Assembly (NCBI RefSeq): GCF_009766095.1
Contig: NZ_LMUD01000039.1
Coordinates: 259,962 to 323,961 of the forward strand
DNA length: 64,000 bases
From: Granulicella sp. S190
Lineage (GTDB): Bacteria; Acidobacteriota; Terriglobia; Terriglobales; Acidobacteriaceae
Reading direction: 5' to 3'
Position 1 is the first letter of the stretch. Each line of letters starts with the position of its first letter. Of the stretch, positions 1-9,220 are shown piece after piece. Under the pieces are notes generated by a model. It searched no databases. It saw only the letters and a list, made by a program, of their open reading frames with translations, and had not been told where the DNA came from. Position numbers and translations under genes: made by a program.

Positions 1-690
1 AACATTCCCGACACGGTCGGCTACACCACGCCCGACGAGTACGCTGCAACCTTCCGCATGCTCATAGAAAAAGTCCCGGGCCTCGCCGGAGTCGATGGGA
101 AAGACGATGTCATCCTCTCCACCCACTGCCACAACGATCTCGGCATGGCAGTAGCCAACACCCTGGCGGGCATCCACGCCGGCGCCCGTCAGGCCGAATG
201 CACCATCAACGGCATCGGCGAGCGCGCCGGGAATGCAGCCCTTGAAGAGATCGCCGCCGCCCTCATGGTTCGTCGCGACAAGCTTCCCTACACCAACAAC
301 ATCAAGTTGAACCAGCTCTACCCTACCAGCCAGATGCTGGCCGAGTTCATCAGCTTCGGCTGCTCCCCCAACAAGGCAGTCGTTGGAGCCAACGCCTTCG
401 CGCACGAGTCCGGCATCCACCAGCATGGAATGATGGCCAACCCACTCACCTACGAGATCATGACGCCGGAGTCGGTCGGCGTCCCCTCAACCAACATGGT
501 GCTTGGCAAACACAGCGGCCGCCGTCTTCTCGAGCAGCGCCTTACCGAACTGGGTCACAAGCTCACACGCAGCCAGCTTGATGAGGTCTACCACCGCTTC
601 ACTGAACTCGCTGACCGCAAAAAATCCATCTATGACCAGGATCTCCTCGGCCTCCTGCAGCCCGACAAGTCCGCCGTCATCACGCACTAG
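1..690 (+). CDS. leuA: 2-isopropylmalate synthase (3' part)
   Basis: Partial at the left edge: reading frame 1 is open from base 1. The enzyme condenses 2-oxoisovalerate with acetyl-CoA, the committed step of leucine synthesis. Visible family motifs are the start IPDTVGYTTPDEY, the metal-binding HCHNDLG, then NGIGERAGN and FAHESGIHQHG. After the accessory helices (LADRKKSIYDQDL) the protein ends within about 15 residues. In E. coli-type LeuA about 120 more residues follow as the C-terminal regulatory LeuA domain that binds leucine; here a stop comes and leuB starts 23 bases later, so no remnant of that domain is left in this reading. It heads the leu operon as visible here. A homocitrate- or citramalate-synthase-like role is possible, but the leuB-C-D context favours LeuA. 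Confidence 0.93.
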   Translation, partial: NIPDTVGYTTPDEYAATFRMLIEKVPGLAGVDGKDDVILSTHCHNDLGMAVANTLAGIHAGARQAECTINGIGERAGNAALEEIAAALMVRRDKLPYTNNIKLNQLYPTSQMLAEFISFGCSPNKAVVGANAFAHESGIHQHGMMANPLTYEIMTPESVGVPSTNMVLGKHSGRRLLEQRLTELGHKLTRSQLDEVYHRFTELADRKKSIYDQDLLGLLQPDKSAVITH

Positions 691-713
691 ACCACGCAAA
701 AGGAACGAGCGTT

Positions 714-1823
714 ATGCGCCTCAAAATTGCAGTCCTCGCCGGTGACGGCATCGGCCCCGAAGTCACCCGTCAGGCAACGAACATTCTCCGCGCAGTCGCC
801 GAGCTCGGCGGACACGAGTTCACCTTCGTCGAAGGTCTCATCGGTGGCATCGCCATCACCGAGACCGGTTCGCCGCTCCCTACCGCCACACTCGACGCTG
901 CGTTGGAGTGCGACGCCGTTCTCCTCGGTGCAGTCGGGGATAACAAGTTCAACGCATTAACACCGGACAAGCGCCCCGAAGCCGGCCTTCTACAAATCCG
1001 CCAGGCTCTGGGCGGCTTCGCCAATCTGCGTCCGTCCATCGCCTATGCCGCGCTCAGCGAGAGTTCCCCGCTAAGGCCCGAAGTCACCAAAGACGTTGAT
1101 ATCCTCTTCGTTCGCGAGCTTCTCGGCGGTCTCTACTTCGGTGCCCCGCGCTGGTGGGACCGCGAGAGCAACGAGGCCATCAACACCATGCGTTACACCC
1201 GCGACGAGATCGTCCGTGTAGCCCGCATCGCCTTCGAGCTTGCAGCTAACCGCCGCAAAAAGGTGACCTCTGTCGACAAAGCGAACGTCCTCGAGGTCTC
1301 GCAGCTCTGGAGAGCTACCGTCACCGAAGTCGCAAAAGACTATCCCTCCGTCACGCTCGAACATCAGCTCGTCGATTCCATGGCAATGCACATTATGAAC
1401 ATCCCCCGGAACTTCGACGTGGTTCTCACTGAAAACCTCTTCGGCGACATCCTCTCCGATGAAGCCGGAGTCATTACGGGATCGCTCGGCATGCTCCCCT
1501 CCGCCACCATCGGCGGCGCGGTCAACCTTTACGAGCCCGTCCACGGCAGCGCACCCGACATCGCCGGAACTGGCAAGGCCAACCCACTGGGCGCGATCCT
1601 CACCGCCGCGATGATCCTTCGTCACTCCGCCAACCTCGACCAAGATGCAAAGGCCGTCGAGCAAGCGGTCCACAAGGTACTCAACGCAGGCTACCGCACC
1701 GCAGACATCGCACGCGGCCAGCAGCCCGGACAGATGCCCGTCAGTACCCAGGAGATGGGCAAGCTCGTCCATCAGGCCCTTGCCGAGTCCATCGACCGCC
1801 GACAGGCCATGCACGCCGTATGA
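714..1823 (+). CDS. leuB: 3-isopropylmalate dehydrogenase
   Basis: Oxidises and decarboxylates 3-isopropylmalate to 2-oxoisocaproate with NAD+, the third step of leucine synthesis; cytoplasmic. The 369 residues match the usual family length. Seen: GDGIGPEV at the N-terminus, the substrate loop RELLGGLYFG, the metal/substrate region TENLFGDILSDEAG, and the nucleotide loop YEPVHGSAPDIAGTGKANP. The ATG is preceded by AAAGGAACG. Its TGA stop overlaps the ATG of the next ORF (ATGA), implying translational coupling. Confidence 0.97.
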   Translation: MRLKIAVLAGDGIGPEVTRQATNILRAVAELGGHEFTFVEGLIGGIAITETGSPLPTATLDAALECDAVLLGAVGDNKFNALTPDKRPEAGLLQIRQALGGFANLRPSIAYAALSESSPLRPEVTKDVDILFVRELLGGLYFGAPRWWDRESNEAINTMRYTRDEIVRVARIAFELAANRRKKVTSVDKANVLEVSQLWRATVTEVAKDYPSVTLEHQLVDSMAMHIMNIPRNFDVVLTENLFGDILSDEAGVITGSLGMLPSATIGGAVNLYEPVHGSAPDIAGTGKANPLGAILTAAMILRHSANLDQDAKAVEQAVHKVLNAGYRTADIARGQQPGQMPVSTQEMGKLVHQALAESIDRRQAMHAV

Positions 1824-2002
1824 CTCGTTGGTTTCAGATCAAAGCGGTCCTTATCAACTGCGGCATCGCTGCTGCCCTCATCTATCGGTACTGGACCGGC
1901 ACACCTCTGCTCATCATCGCTATCGTCGCCGTCATCCTCTTTCCGCTCGCAAACGTAATGATGGCCATCACCGCGAAACAACAGCCGAATCGAAGCAGAT
2001 AG
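1820..2002 (+). CDS. small two-helix membrane protein, unknown
   Basis: Sixty residues, starting inside the leuB stop codon (ATGA). Two hydrophobic stretches, roughly residues 8-25 and 29-50, are separated by a short YWTGTP turn; the tail is short and basic/polar. No known family recognised. The overlap with leuB and the 7-base gap to the next ORF place it firmly inside the leu operon. It could be an accessory envelope protein working with the secreted protein encoded next. A role in leucine metabolism is not shown by the sequence. Confidence 0.6.
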   Translation: MTRWFQIKAVLINCGIAAALIYRYWTGTPLLIIAIVAVILFPLANVMMAITAKQQPNRSR

Positions 2003-2009
2003 ATAATCA

Positions 2010-2723
2010 GTGACTCGCTCTCTCCAACTCGCTGCTGCTCTCCTTCTCGCTCTACCAGGAACGATGACGCACGCCCACGCCCAGATCTCTTCGCCGCAGA
2101 TCAAAAGAGACAAGAAGCAGCCCAAAGAAAACCTCGAGTGGCTCTGGCAGTACGGACCGCCACCCGCCGAAGGCCGCGAGAATCAACTCGTCCTCGACCC
2201 GCGCTTCCGTCCTTTTCTTGCGCAATACCTCACCGCCCCGCAGACCTTCTGGGGCAATCCGAAGACCGGCTACAAAACCCTCGACGAAACCGCTCTCGAC
2301 TTCCTCTCGGTCCCCGACAAGGTCATCGCCGACGACAATCGCTATCTCACCATTACTGGCTGCGTCTTCCGCTTCTGTCCGTCACGCGGCTTGCTATGGG
2401 TCGACCTCAACGGCCCGCATCCCCTCGTCGTCTTCGCCGCTATCGACTGGATCAAAGACAGCAAGGTCCCCAGCGAACCCGACGCCGAATACACCCTTTG
2501 GATCTTCTCCAATCACCCCATCGACTCCGAGCATCTCCCCCCGGCTTTTGTTCACAGTGTCGCCCGCTGGACTGCGAAACCCACGACGGGAAGCACCGTG
2601 ATTCAGCAGATTCGCAACGCCATCCTCGTCGATCCCGACGGCTCTCCGCATCCCATCGCGGCCTCCACCACCGGCGCCAACACCTTCACCGTTCCCCTCA
2701 ACCAGCAAAAGGCACAGCAATGA
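2010..2723 (+). CDS. predicted exported protein, unknown, within leu operon
   Basis: A GTG start gives 237 residues with a clear Sec signal peptide: MTRSL, then a run of Ala/Leu, with likely cleavage after THAHAQ near residue 25. The mature part has a basic stretch (KRDKKQ), a Trp-rich segment ([10 protein letters not shown]) and [10 protein letters not shown], where two cysteines could pair after export; it is otherwise mixed beta-like. No family recognised. Its TGA overlaps the ATG of leuC (ATGA), so it is coupled to leuC just as the preceding ORF is coupled to leuB. Presence of an exported protein between leuB and leuC is unusual; the function is unknown. Confidence 0.75.
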   Translation: MTRSLQLAAALLLALPGTMTHAHAQISSPQIKRDKKQPKENLEWLWQYGPPPAEGRENQLVLDPRFRPFLAQYLTAPQTFWGNPKTGYKTLDETALDFLSVPDKVIADDNRYLTITGCVFRFCPSRGLLWVDLNGPHPLVVFAAIDWIKDSKVPSEPDAEYTLWIFSNHPIDSEHLPPAFVHSVARWTAKPTTGSTVIQQIRNAILVDPDGSPHPIAASTTGANTFTVPLNQQKAQQ

Positions 2724-4183
2724 CCGCACCTCTCGAAAAATCCCCGAAGACCCTCTTCGAAAAAGTCTGGCAGCAGCATCTCGTCGCGGAGCCTGCTGGT
2801 GAGCCCTCGCTCCTCTACATCGACCTGCATCTCGTCCACGAGGTCACCAGCCCGCAGGCCTTCGATGGCCTCCGCATGACCGGCCGCAAGCTCCGCCGCC
2901 CAGACCGTACCGTTGCCACGGTGGACCACAACGTCCCCACCAGCAGCATCGAAGACCGTCTCCACATCGTCGACCAGATCGCCTCGAAGCAGATCGAAGC
3001 GCTGCGAAAAAACTGCGCAGACTTCGGCGTCGAACTCTACGACGTCCAATCTCCCAATCAAGGCATCGTCCACATCATCGGCCCTGAACTAGGCATCACC
3101 AAACCCGGCATGACCATCGTCTGCGGCGACTCCCACACCAGCACCCACGGAGCCTTTGGCGCGCTGGCCTTCGGCATCGGCACCAGCGAAGTCGAGCACG
3201 TCATGGCCACCCAGACCCTGCCTCAGGACAAGCCAAAAACCCTCCGCATCAACGTCGAAGGCGAACTTCCGCTCGGCGTCACCGCAAAAGACATCGTCCT
3301 CCACATCATCGGCGAGATCGGCACTGCGGGAGCCACCGGCTATGTCGTCGAATACGCCGGCTCCGCCATTCGCGCCCTCTCCATGGAAGGCCGCATGACC
3401 GTCTGCAACATGAGCATCGAAGCCGGAGCCAGGGCCGGCATGATCGCCCCCGATGCCACGACCTTCGCCTACCTGAAAGGTCGCCGCTTCTCTCCATCAG
3501 CCGTGAGCCAAGATGGAAAACCCGCCGAATGGGATGAAGCCGTCGCCCACTGGTCGCAGCTTGGAACCGACCAAGGGGCAATCTTCGATCGCGAACTGAC
3601 CATCAACGCAGCGGACATCACTCCAACCGTAAGCTGGGGCACATCACCAGGCATGGTCGTCGGCGTAAAGAGCACCGTTCCCCTCGCCGATCCCACAGCA
3701 AGCGAGGCCGACCAGAAGGCCTTCGAGCGCGCCCTCGAGTACATGGGCCTTCACGCTGGCGAGCCTATCGAAGAGATCAGGATCGACCGCGCCTTCATCG
3801 GCTCCTGCACCAACGCGCGCATTGAAGACCTTCGCGCCGCTGCCTCTGTCGTTCGCGGCTACCACGTCTCAACGTCCGTCCGAGCGATGGTCGTCCCCGG
3901 TTCCCAGGCGGTCAAGGCGCAGGCAGAAAAAGAAGGTCTCGACAAAGTCTTCACCGAGGCAGGCTTCGACTGGCGCGAACCCGGCTGCAGCATGTGTCTC
4001 GGCATGAACCCCGACATCCTCGCCCCGGGCGAACGCTGCGCCTCAACCTCGAATCGTAACTTCGAAGGACGTCAGGGCCGTGGCGGACGCACCCATCTTG
4101 TCTCGCCTGTGATGGCCGCTGCCGCCGCCATCACAGGCCACTTCACCGACATCCGCACCTGGCAGTTCAAGGAGGCAAACTAA
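2720..4183 (+). CDS. leuC: 3-isopropylmalate dehydratase large subunit
   Basis: With LeuD it isomerises 2- to 3-isopropylmalate, using a [4Fe-4S] cluster as in aconitase. The reading frame stays open far upstream, but the start at 2720 overlaps the previous stop and yields the family N-terminus ([12 protein letters not shown]). Length is 487 residues. Cluster ligands are visible as Cys363 in IGSCTNAR and Cys423/Cys426 in GCSMCLGMN; the [13 protein letters not shown] motif is present. The stop overlaps the leuD start (TAATG). Confidence 0.97.
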   Translation: MTAPLEKSPKTLFEKVWQQHLVAEPAGEPSLLYIDLHLVHEVTSPQAFDGLRMTGRKLRRPDRTVATVDHNVPTSSIEDRLHIVDQIASKQIEALRKNCADFGVELYDVQSPNQGIVHIIGPELGITKPGMTIVCGDSHTSTHGAFGALAFGIGTSEVEHVMATQTLPQDKPKTLRINVEGELPLGVTAKDIVLHIIGEIGTAGATGYVVEYAGSAIRALSMEGRMTVCNMSIEAGARAGMIAPDATTFAYLKGRRFSPSAVSQDGKPAEWDEAVAHWSQLGTDQGAIFDRELTINAADITPTVSWGTSPGMVVGVKSTVPLADPTASEADQKAFERALEYMGLHAGEPIEEIRIDRAFIGSCTNARIEDLRAAASVVRGYHVSTSVRAMVVPGSQAVKAQAEKEGLDKVFTEAGFDWREPGCSMCLGMNPDILAPGERCASTSNRNFEGRQGRGGRTHLVSPVMAAAAAITGHFTDIRTWQFKEAN

Positions 4184-4818
4184 TGCATCCCATCAATCTT
4201 CTGGCCAGCCACGCCGTTCCCCTCGACCGCCCCAACGTCGACACCGACCAGATCATCCCCAAGCAGTTTCTCAAGCGTATCGAGCGCACCGGCTACGGCG
4301 ACTTCCTCTTCTACGACTGGCGCCGCATTCAGGAGGGCCCACACACAGGCGAGCCCGATCCCGGCTTCGTCCTCAACAAGCATCATCACAAGGGCGCGAA
4401 GATCCTCATCGCCGGAAAAAACTTCGGATGCGGCAGCTCTCGCGAGCACGCCGCCTGGGCTCTTACCGACTTTGGCTTCCTCGCCGTCATCGCCCCCAGC
4501 TTCGCAGACATCTTCTTCTCCAACGCCGGCAAAAATGGCATGATCCTAGTCCGCCTCTCCGAAGCCGATGTGCAGACGCTGATGGAGCGATCTGAAAAAA
4601 ATCCTGCGCACAAGATCTCCATCAACCTCGAAGCCCAGACCCTCACCGACGACCAGGGATTCAGCTCTCACTTCGACATCGACCCATTCCGCAAATACTG
4701 TTTGCTGAATGGCCTCGACGACATCGGCCTCACCCTGCGCCACGAATCCGAGCTCGACGCCTTCGAAATCAAACATGACGCCGAGTTCTGGATGAACCCC
4801 AGACCCACTGCTGCTTGA
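4183..4818 (+). CDS. leuD: 3-isopropylmalate dehydratase small subunit
   Basis: Swivel-domain partner of LeuC in the second step of leucine synthesis; cytoplasmic. It is 211 residues, the normal size. Family signatures: VDTDQIIPKQFLKRI near the N-terminus and the substrate-binding segment GKNFGCGSSREHAAWAL around residues 80-97. It begins on the last base of the leuC stop (TAATG), so the two subunits are translationally coupled. Fifty bases follow before ilvD. Confidence 0.97.
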   Translation: MHPINLLASHAVPLDRPNVDTDQIIPKQFLKRIERTGYGDFLFYDWRRIQEGPHTGEPDPGFVLNKHHHKGAKILIAGKNFGCGSSREHAAWALTDFGFLAVIAPSFADIFFSNAGKNGMILVRLSEADVQTLMERSEKNPAHKISINLEAQTLTDDQGFSSHFDIDPFRKYCLLNGLDDIGLTLRHESELDAFEIKHDAEFWMNPRPTAA

Positions 4819-4868
4819 CTCACGCTAACCCGCTGACTCGCTAACCAGCTCCTCTGAAAGGCTGCATT

Positions 4869-6566
4869 TTGAGCAACGAAATCAATCCGAAGAAAAACTC
4901 CATCGTCCTGACCGAAGGCCCAAGCCGCGCCGCAGCGCGCTCTTACTTTCGCAGCGTCGGCTTCACCAAGGAAGACCTGCACAAGCCCATCATCGGCATC
5001 GCCAACACCTGGACCGAGATCGGCCCCTGCAACTTCCACCTGCGCAAAGTCGCCGAGGCCGTCAAGCAAGGCGTCCGCGAGGCCGGCGGCACACCGATGG
5101 AGTTCAACACCGTCACCATTCACGACGGCATCACCATGGGCACGCAAGGCATGAAGGCCTCGCTGATCTCCCGCGAAGTCATCGCCGACTCCATCGAGCT
5201 CGTCGCCCGCGGTAACTCCTTCGACGGCATCGTCTGCATCGCCGGCTGCGACAAGAACATGCCCGCAGCCATCATGGCCCTCGCCCGGCTCGATATCCCC
5301 GGCCTCATGCTCTATGGCGGCAGCATCGCCCCCGGCTCACTCAAGCAGGCCGACGGTACCACCAAAGAGATCACCATCCTTCAGGTCTTCGAAGGCATGG
5401 GCGCACACGCCGCTGGAAAGATCAACGACGACGAGCTCGAAGCCCTCGAAGCCTCCGCCTGTCCCGGCCCCGGAGCCTGCGGCGGCCAGTTTACCGCCAA
5501 CACCATGGCGATGGCCGGCGAGTTCCTCGGTATCTCTCCCATGATGATCACCGGCGTCCCCGCCATGTCACCCGAAAAGCATGAGGCCTCCCGCCAGGCT
5601 GGCCGCCTCGTCATGGACCTCGCCCGCGCTGGCCTCACCCCGCGCAAGATCGTCACCCGCCAGTCCATCGACAACGCCATCGCCGCCGTCGCCGCCTCGG
5701 GCGGAAGCACCAACGCCGTCCTTCACCTCATCGCCATCGCGCACGAGTTCGACATTCCGCTCACCATGGAAGACTTCGACCGCATCTCCGAGCACACGCC
5801 CTTCATCTGCGACCTCTCCCCCGGCGGCAAGTATGCTGCGAAGGACTATCAGGAGGCAGGCGGCTCGCGCCTTCTCGCACAGCGTCTCATCGAAAAGGGA
5901 CTCCTAAAAGGTGACAGCATCACCGTCACCGGCAAAACGCTCGCCGAAGAGGCCGCGCTCGCTGTCGAAACTCCGGGCCAGCCCGTCATTCGCACCTGGG
6001 ATAACGCTCTCAAACCCACCGGCGGCCTCGTCATCATGCGCGGCAACCTCGCCCCTGATGGAGCGGTGATCAAGGTCGCCGGCCACGAACGCATCCACCA
6101 CACTGGCACCGCGCGCGTCTTCGAATCCGAGGACGACTGCCACGCCGCCGTCGAAGCCGGAAAGATCAACCCTAACGACGTCCTCGTCATTCGTTACGAA
6201 GGTCCACGCGGCGGCCCAGGCATGCGCGAGATGCTCGCCGTCACCGCCGCCATCAAAGGTATCCCAGCCCTCTCAGAGACCGTAGCTCTCCTCACCGACG
6301 GCCGCTTCTCCGGAGCCACTCGCGGCCTGATGGCTGGCCACGTAGCCCCCGAAGCTCAACTGGGCGGCCCCATCGCCGCCGTCCACGAAGGCGACACCAT
6401 CACCTTCGACATCCCCAACCGCAAACTAACGCTCAACGTCCCCGAAGCAGAAATCGACAAACGCCTCGCAGCATGGAAGGCCCCCGAACCCCGCTTCAAA
6501 CGCGGCGTCTTCGCCAAGTATGCCAACTCAGTAAGCAGCGCGTCAGAGGGTGCGGTAACCACTTAA
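4869..6566 (+). CDS. ilvD: dihydroxy-acid dehydratase
   Basis: Dehydrates 2,3-dihydroxy-isovalerate and -methylvalerate to the 2-oxo acids, a common step for valine, isoleucine and leucine. A TTG start preceded by GAAAGG (about 4855-4860) gives MSNEINPKK and 565 residues, normal for the family. The Fe-S cluster cysteines are visible: Cys54 (IGPCN), Cys127 (AGCDKNMPA) and those in ACPGPGACGGQFTANTM. The C-terminal swivel motif GRFSGATRG is present. It lies between leuD and ilvB on the same strand, probably one transcription unit. Confidence 0.97.
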   Translation: MSNEINPKKNSIVLTEGPSRAAARSYFRSVGFTKEDLHKPIIGIANTWTEIGPCNFHLRKVAEAVKQGVREAGGTPMEFNTVTIHDGITMGTQGMKASLISREVIADSIELVARGNSFDGIVCIAGCDKNMPAAIMALARLDIPGLMLYGGSIAPGSLKQADGTTKEITILQVFEGMGAHAAGKINDDELEALEASACPGPGACGGQFTANTMAMAGEFLGISPMMITGVPAMSPEKHEASRQAGRLVMDLARAGLTPRKIVTRQSIDNAIAAVAASGGSTNAVLHLIAIAHEFDIPLTMEDFDRISEHTPFICDLSPGGKYAAKDYQEAGGSRLLAQRLIEKGLLKGDSITVTGKTLAEEAALAVETPGQPVIRTWDNALKPTGGLVIMRGNLAPDGAVIKVAGHERIHHTGTARVFESEDDCHAAVEAGKINPNDVLVIRYEGPRGGPGMREMLAVTAAIKGIPALSETVALLTDGRFSGATRGLMAGHVAPEAQLGGPIAAVHEGDTITFDIPNRKLTLNVPEAEIDKRLAAWKAPEPRFKRGVFAKYANSVSSASEGAVTT

Positions 6567-6624
6567 TTTTCTCATTGCACCTTTGGCAACTTGGACCAAA
6601 CCAAATCTGTAAGAGGTAACTACC

Positions 6625-8388
6625 ATGTCGAAGACAAGCAGTTCCAATGCGAATCACCCGCAACTCACCGGAGCAGAAATCATCTGGGCCACCCTCGTCG
6701 GCGAGGGCGTGGACAAAGTATTCGGCTATCCAGGCGGAGCCATCCTCCCCGCCTACGACGCGCTGCGCAAGTTCCCGATTCACCATATCCTCGTGCGGCA
6801 CGAGCAGGGCGCGTCGCACATGGCTGACGGCTACGCGCGCGCTTCGGGAAAGGTCGGCGTCTGCATTGCCACGAGTGGACCCGGCGCTACAAATCTGGTC
6901 ACCGGCATAGCAACAGCGATGCTCGACTCGATTCCCATCGTCTGCATCACCGGCCAGGTTGGCTCAAAAGTGCTCGGCTCCGATGCGTTTCAGGAAGTCG
7001 ACATCACGGGCATTACTCTACCCATCACCAAGCACAACTACCTCGTTACGCGCGCCGAAGACATCGCACCAACACTACGCGAAGCCTTTCAGGTCGCGAC
7101 CAATGGTCGCCCCGGGCCAGTGTTAATCGACATCACAAAAGACGCGCAGCAGAACAGCGCGGCATTCAACTTTGAAGCGGCCGCACCTGCGGCTTATCGT
7201 CCGCACCCTATGCTGCAGGCGGAGTCCTCTTCGATTCAACAGGCCATCGAGCTCATTCAACAAGCGAAGCGGCCAGTCATCCTCGCAGGACACGGCATCA
7301 CGCAGTCAGGTGCAGAGGCGCAAGTTCTAGCCTTCGCCGAACGTCAGCAGATCCCCGTTGCCAGCACTCTGCTTGGCCTTGGAGCCTTCCCGACGTATCA
7401 TCCGCTCTCGCTCGGCATGATGGGAATGCATGGCGAATCATGGGTCAATAACGCCATTCAGCAAGCCGATCTTCTGCTTGCTTTCGGGATGCGGTTCGAT
7501 GATCGCGTAACCGGAAACCTCGCGCACTATGCGCCTAACGCGAAGAAGATCCACATCGAGATTGACCCGTCGGAGATCAACAAGAACGTGAAGGCTGACG
7601 TTGCTTTGATTGGTGATCTACGCGAGACGCTCGAGTTGTTGCTGCCCTTGCTGCCCAAGAATTCCGATACAAGTTGGATCGCAGAGGTCAACGCGATGAA
7701 GGGCGATGCTGCCGTACGTGACATCATCAATCTGCCTGATAATGGCCATCTCTATGCCGCTCATGTCATCAACGACATATGGCGCGAGGCTCTCGATGCA
7801 GGGCGGCTCGCGCAGACCATCATCGTTACAGATGTCGGCCAGCACCAGATGTGGGAGGCACAGTACTACAAGCATGATTCGCCACGTTCGCTGATCACCA
7901 GCGGAGGCCTTGGAACGATGGGATTTGCGCTGCCTGCTGCGATTGGCGCGAAGGTCGCTTGTCCTGAGAAAGATGTTTGGGTGATCGCCGGTGACGGTGG
8001 TTTTCAGATGACTGCTTCGGAGCTTTCGACCATTGTTCAAGAGGGTTTGGCGATCAATATTGCCGTGATTAATAACGGCTTTCTGGGGATGGTTCGGCAG
8101 TGGCAGGAGGCATTTTATGAGAAGAACTACGCTGCTTCGCCGATTCTCTCGCCTGATTTTGTGAAGCTGGCTGGAGCGCATGGCATTGACGGCGCACACG
8201 TCAGCGTTCGCAAAGACGTAACCCCTACGGTTACGAAAGCGCGGACCAGCGGAAAGGCTTTTCTTATCAACTTCCAGGTGGAAAAAGAGGATGGGGTTTA
8301 TCCGATGATTGCTCCCGGGGCGGCTCTTCATGAGATGGTGCGACGGCCTGCGAGTGACCCGCTTCTTGAGACGGCGGAGGATGAATAA
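6625..8388 (+). CDS. ilvB: acetolactate synthase large (catalytic) subunit
   Basis: Thiamine-diphosphate enzyme joining two pyruvates, or pyruvate and 2-oxobutyrate, in the first common step of valine and isoleucine synthesis. Length 587. The catalytic Glu60 sits in RHEQGASHMADGYAR. The ThDP/Mg motif GDGGFQMTASEL...NNGFLGMVRQWQ is intact, as is the FAD-region GMRFDDRVTG. The ATG is preceded by AAGAGGTAAC. The 3' half uses fewer C-ending codons than the upstream leu and ilvD genes. The regulatory subunit gene ilvN follows after one intervening ORF. Confidence 0.97.
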   Translation: MSKTSSSNANHPQLTGAEIIWATLVGEGVDKVFGYPGGAILPAYDALRKFPIHHILVRHEQGASHMADGYARASGKVGVCIATSGPGATNLVTGIATAMLDSIPIVCITGQVGSKVLGSDAFQEVDITGITLPITKHNYLVTRAEDIAPTLREAFQVATNGRPGPVLIDITKDAQQNSAAFNFEAAAPAAYRPHPMLQAESSSIQQAIELIQQAKRPVILAGHGITQSGAEAQVLAFAERQQIPVASTLLGLGAFPTYHPLSLGMMGMHGESWVNNAIQQADLLLAFGMRFDDRVTGNLAHYAPNAKKIHIEIDPSEINKNVKADVALIGDLRETLELLLPLLPKNSDTSWIAEVNAMKGDAAVRDIINLPDNGHLYAAHVINDIWREALDAGRLAQTIIVTDVGQHQMWEAQYYKHDSPRSLITSGGLGTMGFALPAAIGAKVACPEKDVWVIAGDGGFQMTASELSTIVQEGLAINIAVINNGFLGMVRQWQEAFYEKNYAASPILSPDFVKLAGAHGIDGAHVSVRKDVTPTVTKARTSGKAFLINFQVEKEDGVYPMIAPGAALHEMVRRPASDPLLETAEDE

Positions 8389-8636
8389 TTTTCCTCTTTC
8401 GCAGAAAAAAATCTGGCGGATGGTGGAGGGCAAAATATCTCTATTTTCCTTTGTTTTTGAGGGGTGTTTTGGAAAAACGGTGTTTCACAACGTGGTTTTT
8501 TGCTGGTGCGAACGTGGTGGATTGTGTGGCTGACGTGGTGCTGTAGCAACCTGTTTTTGACGCTCGAAAGATACGCCAGCTTTTTCAAATTTATTTTTTC
8601 CCGGCAGCGGCTGGGAGCTTCCAGAGAGAGGACACG
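8389..8636 (+). promoter_or_regulatory. intergenic region with phased ACGTGGT repeats
   Basis: A T-rich 248-base gap after ilvB. It contains three near-identical octamers, AACGTGGT at 8489 and 8511 and GACGTGGT at 8532, spaced 22 and 21 bases apart, close to two helical turns. This arrangement would suit a protein binding one face of the DNA upstream of the next gene (start 8637), but no regulator is known here. Reading it as a binding site is inference only. Confidence 0.3.
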
Positions 8637-9194
8637 ATGCCAAATCCAGTCAAGGCCGTGAAGGATAGCAGCTTCGTACGCATGCGATCTGCGCGGTTGC
8701 TCGCATGCGCCCTGTTCGCGGCGTTCGCAGCGTTCTCAGCAGGGGTAGCGCCTGCAGCCAGTTCGGCTCAGAGTGCCCAGCCCTCTGACCCAGCTAAACC
8801 GCCCCAACCACTGCAGATTCACATCAAAGTCATCAACGCGACTACCAATCAGCCCATCACGGACGAGAGGTTGAACGTTGCTCTCCGCGAGGATCAGGTC
8901 GGGTCCGTCGCCATGGGCACCGACAAGAAGGGGATCATTCTCGTCGACCTAAAGGACGCAACCATCGTCCGCATCCTCTCGAACATGTATGCGGACTGCC
9001 GACCACGGGGCGAGCTCTATACCAACTACCGGGTCGAGATCATCGTGAGTACCGGAATTACGACGGGCAATCTCTGCAGCAGTACGAGCGTTCCTGCGAA
9101 TCCGGGTGAGCTGGTCCTCTATGAAGTTCCCAAGACCTACATTCGCAAGTACCCTCACCCGCCGGTAGACACGTTGCCTCACAATCCGAACTAG
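8637..9194 (+). CDS. predicted secreted protein, unknown, within ilv cluster
   Basis: 185 residues. The ATG has a good ribosome site (AGAGAGGACACG). The N-terminus is basic, then a hydrophobic Ala-rich stretch (about residues 19-42) ends in a SSAQSAQ cleavage-like region, so it is probably exported. The mature part begins with a Pro-rich linker and then a likely beta-rich domain (IHIKVINATTNQPITDERL) with two cysteines (YADCRP, GNLCSS). I do not recognise the family. It lies between ilvB and ilvN, which are usually adjacent, so it interrupts the acetolactate synthase pair. Confidence 0.75.
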   Translation: MPNPVKAVKDSSFVRMRSARLLACALFAAFAAFSAGVAPAASSAQSAQPSDPAKPPQPLQIHIKVINATTNQPITDERLNVALREDQVGSVAMGTDKKGIILVDLKDATIVRILSNMYADCRPRGELYTNYRVEIIVSTGITTGNLCSSTSVPANPGELVLYEVPKTYIRKYPHPPVDTLPHNPN

Positions 9195-9220
9195 AACGTA
9201 GAAACTGTTGAAAGGCACAC

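Noticed and set aside
8328..8588. 86-codon minus-strand frame in the ilvB 3' gap
   Set aside because: No ribosome site, overlaps ilvB, and the composition (Lys/Phe/Ser/Pro) reflects the T-rich gap.
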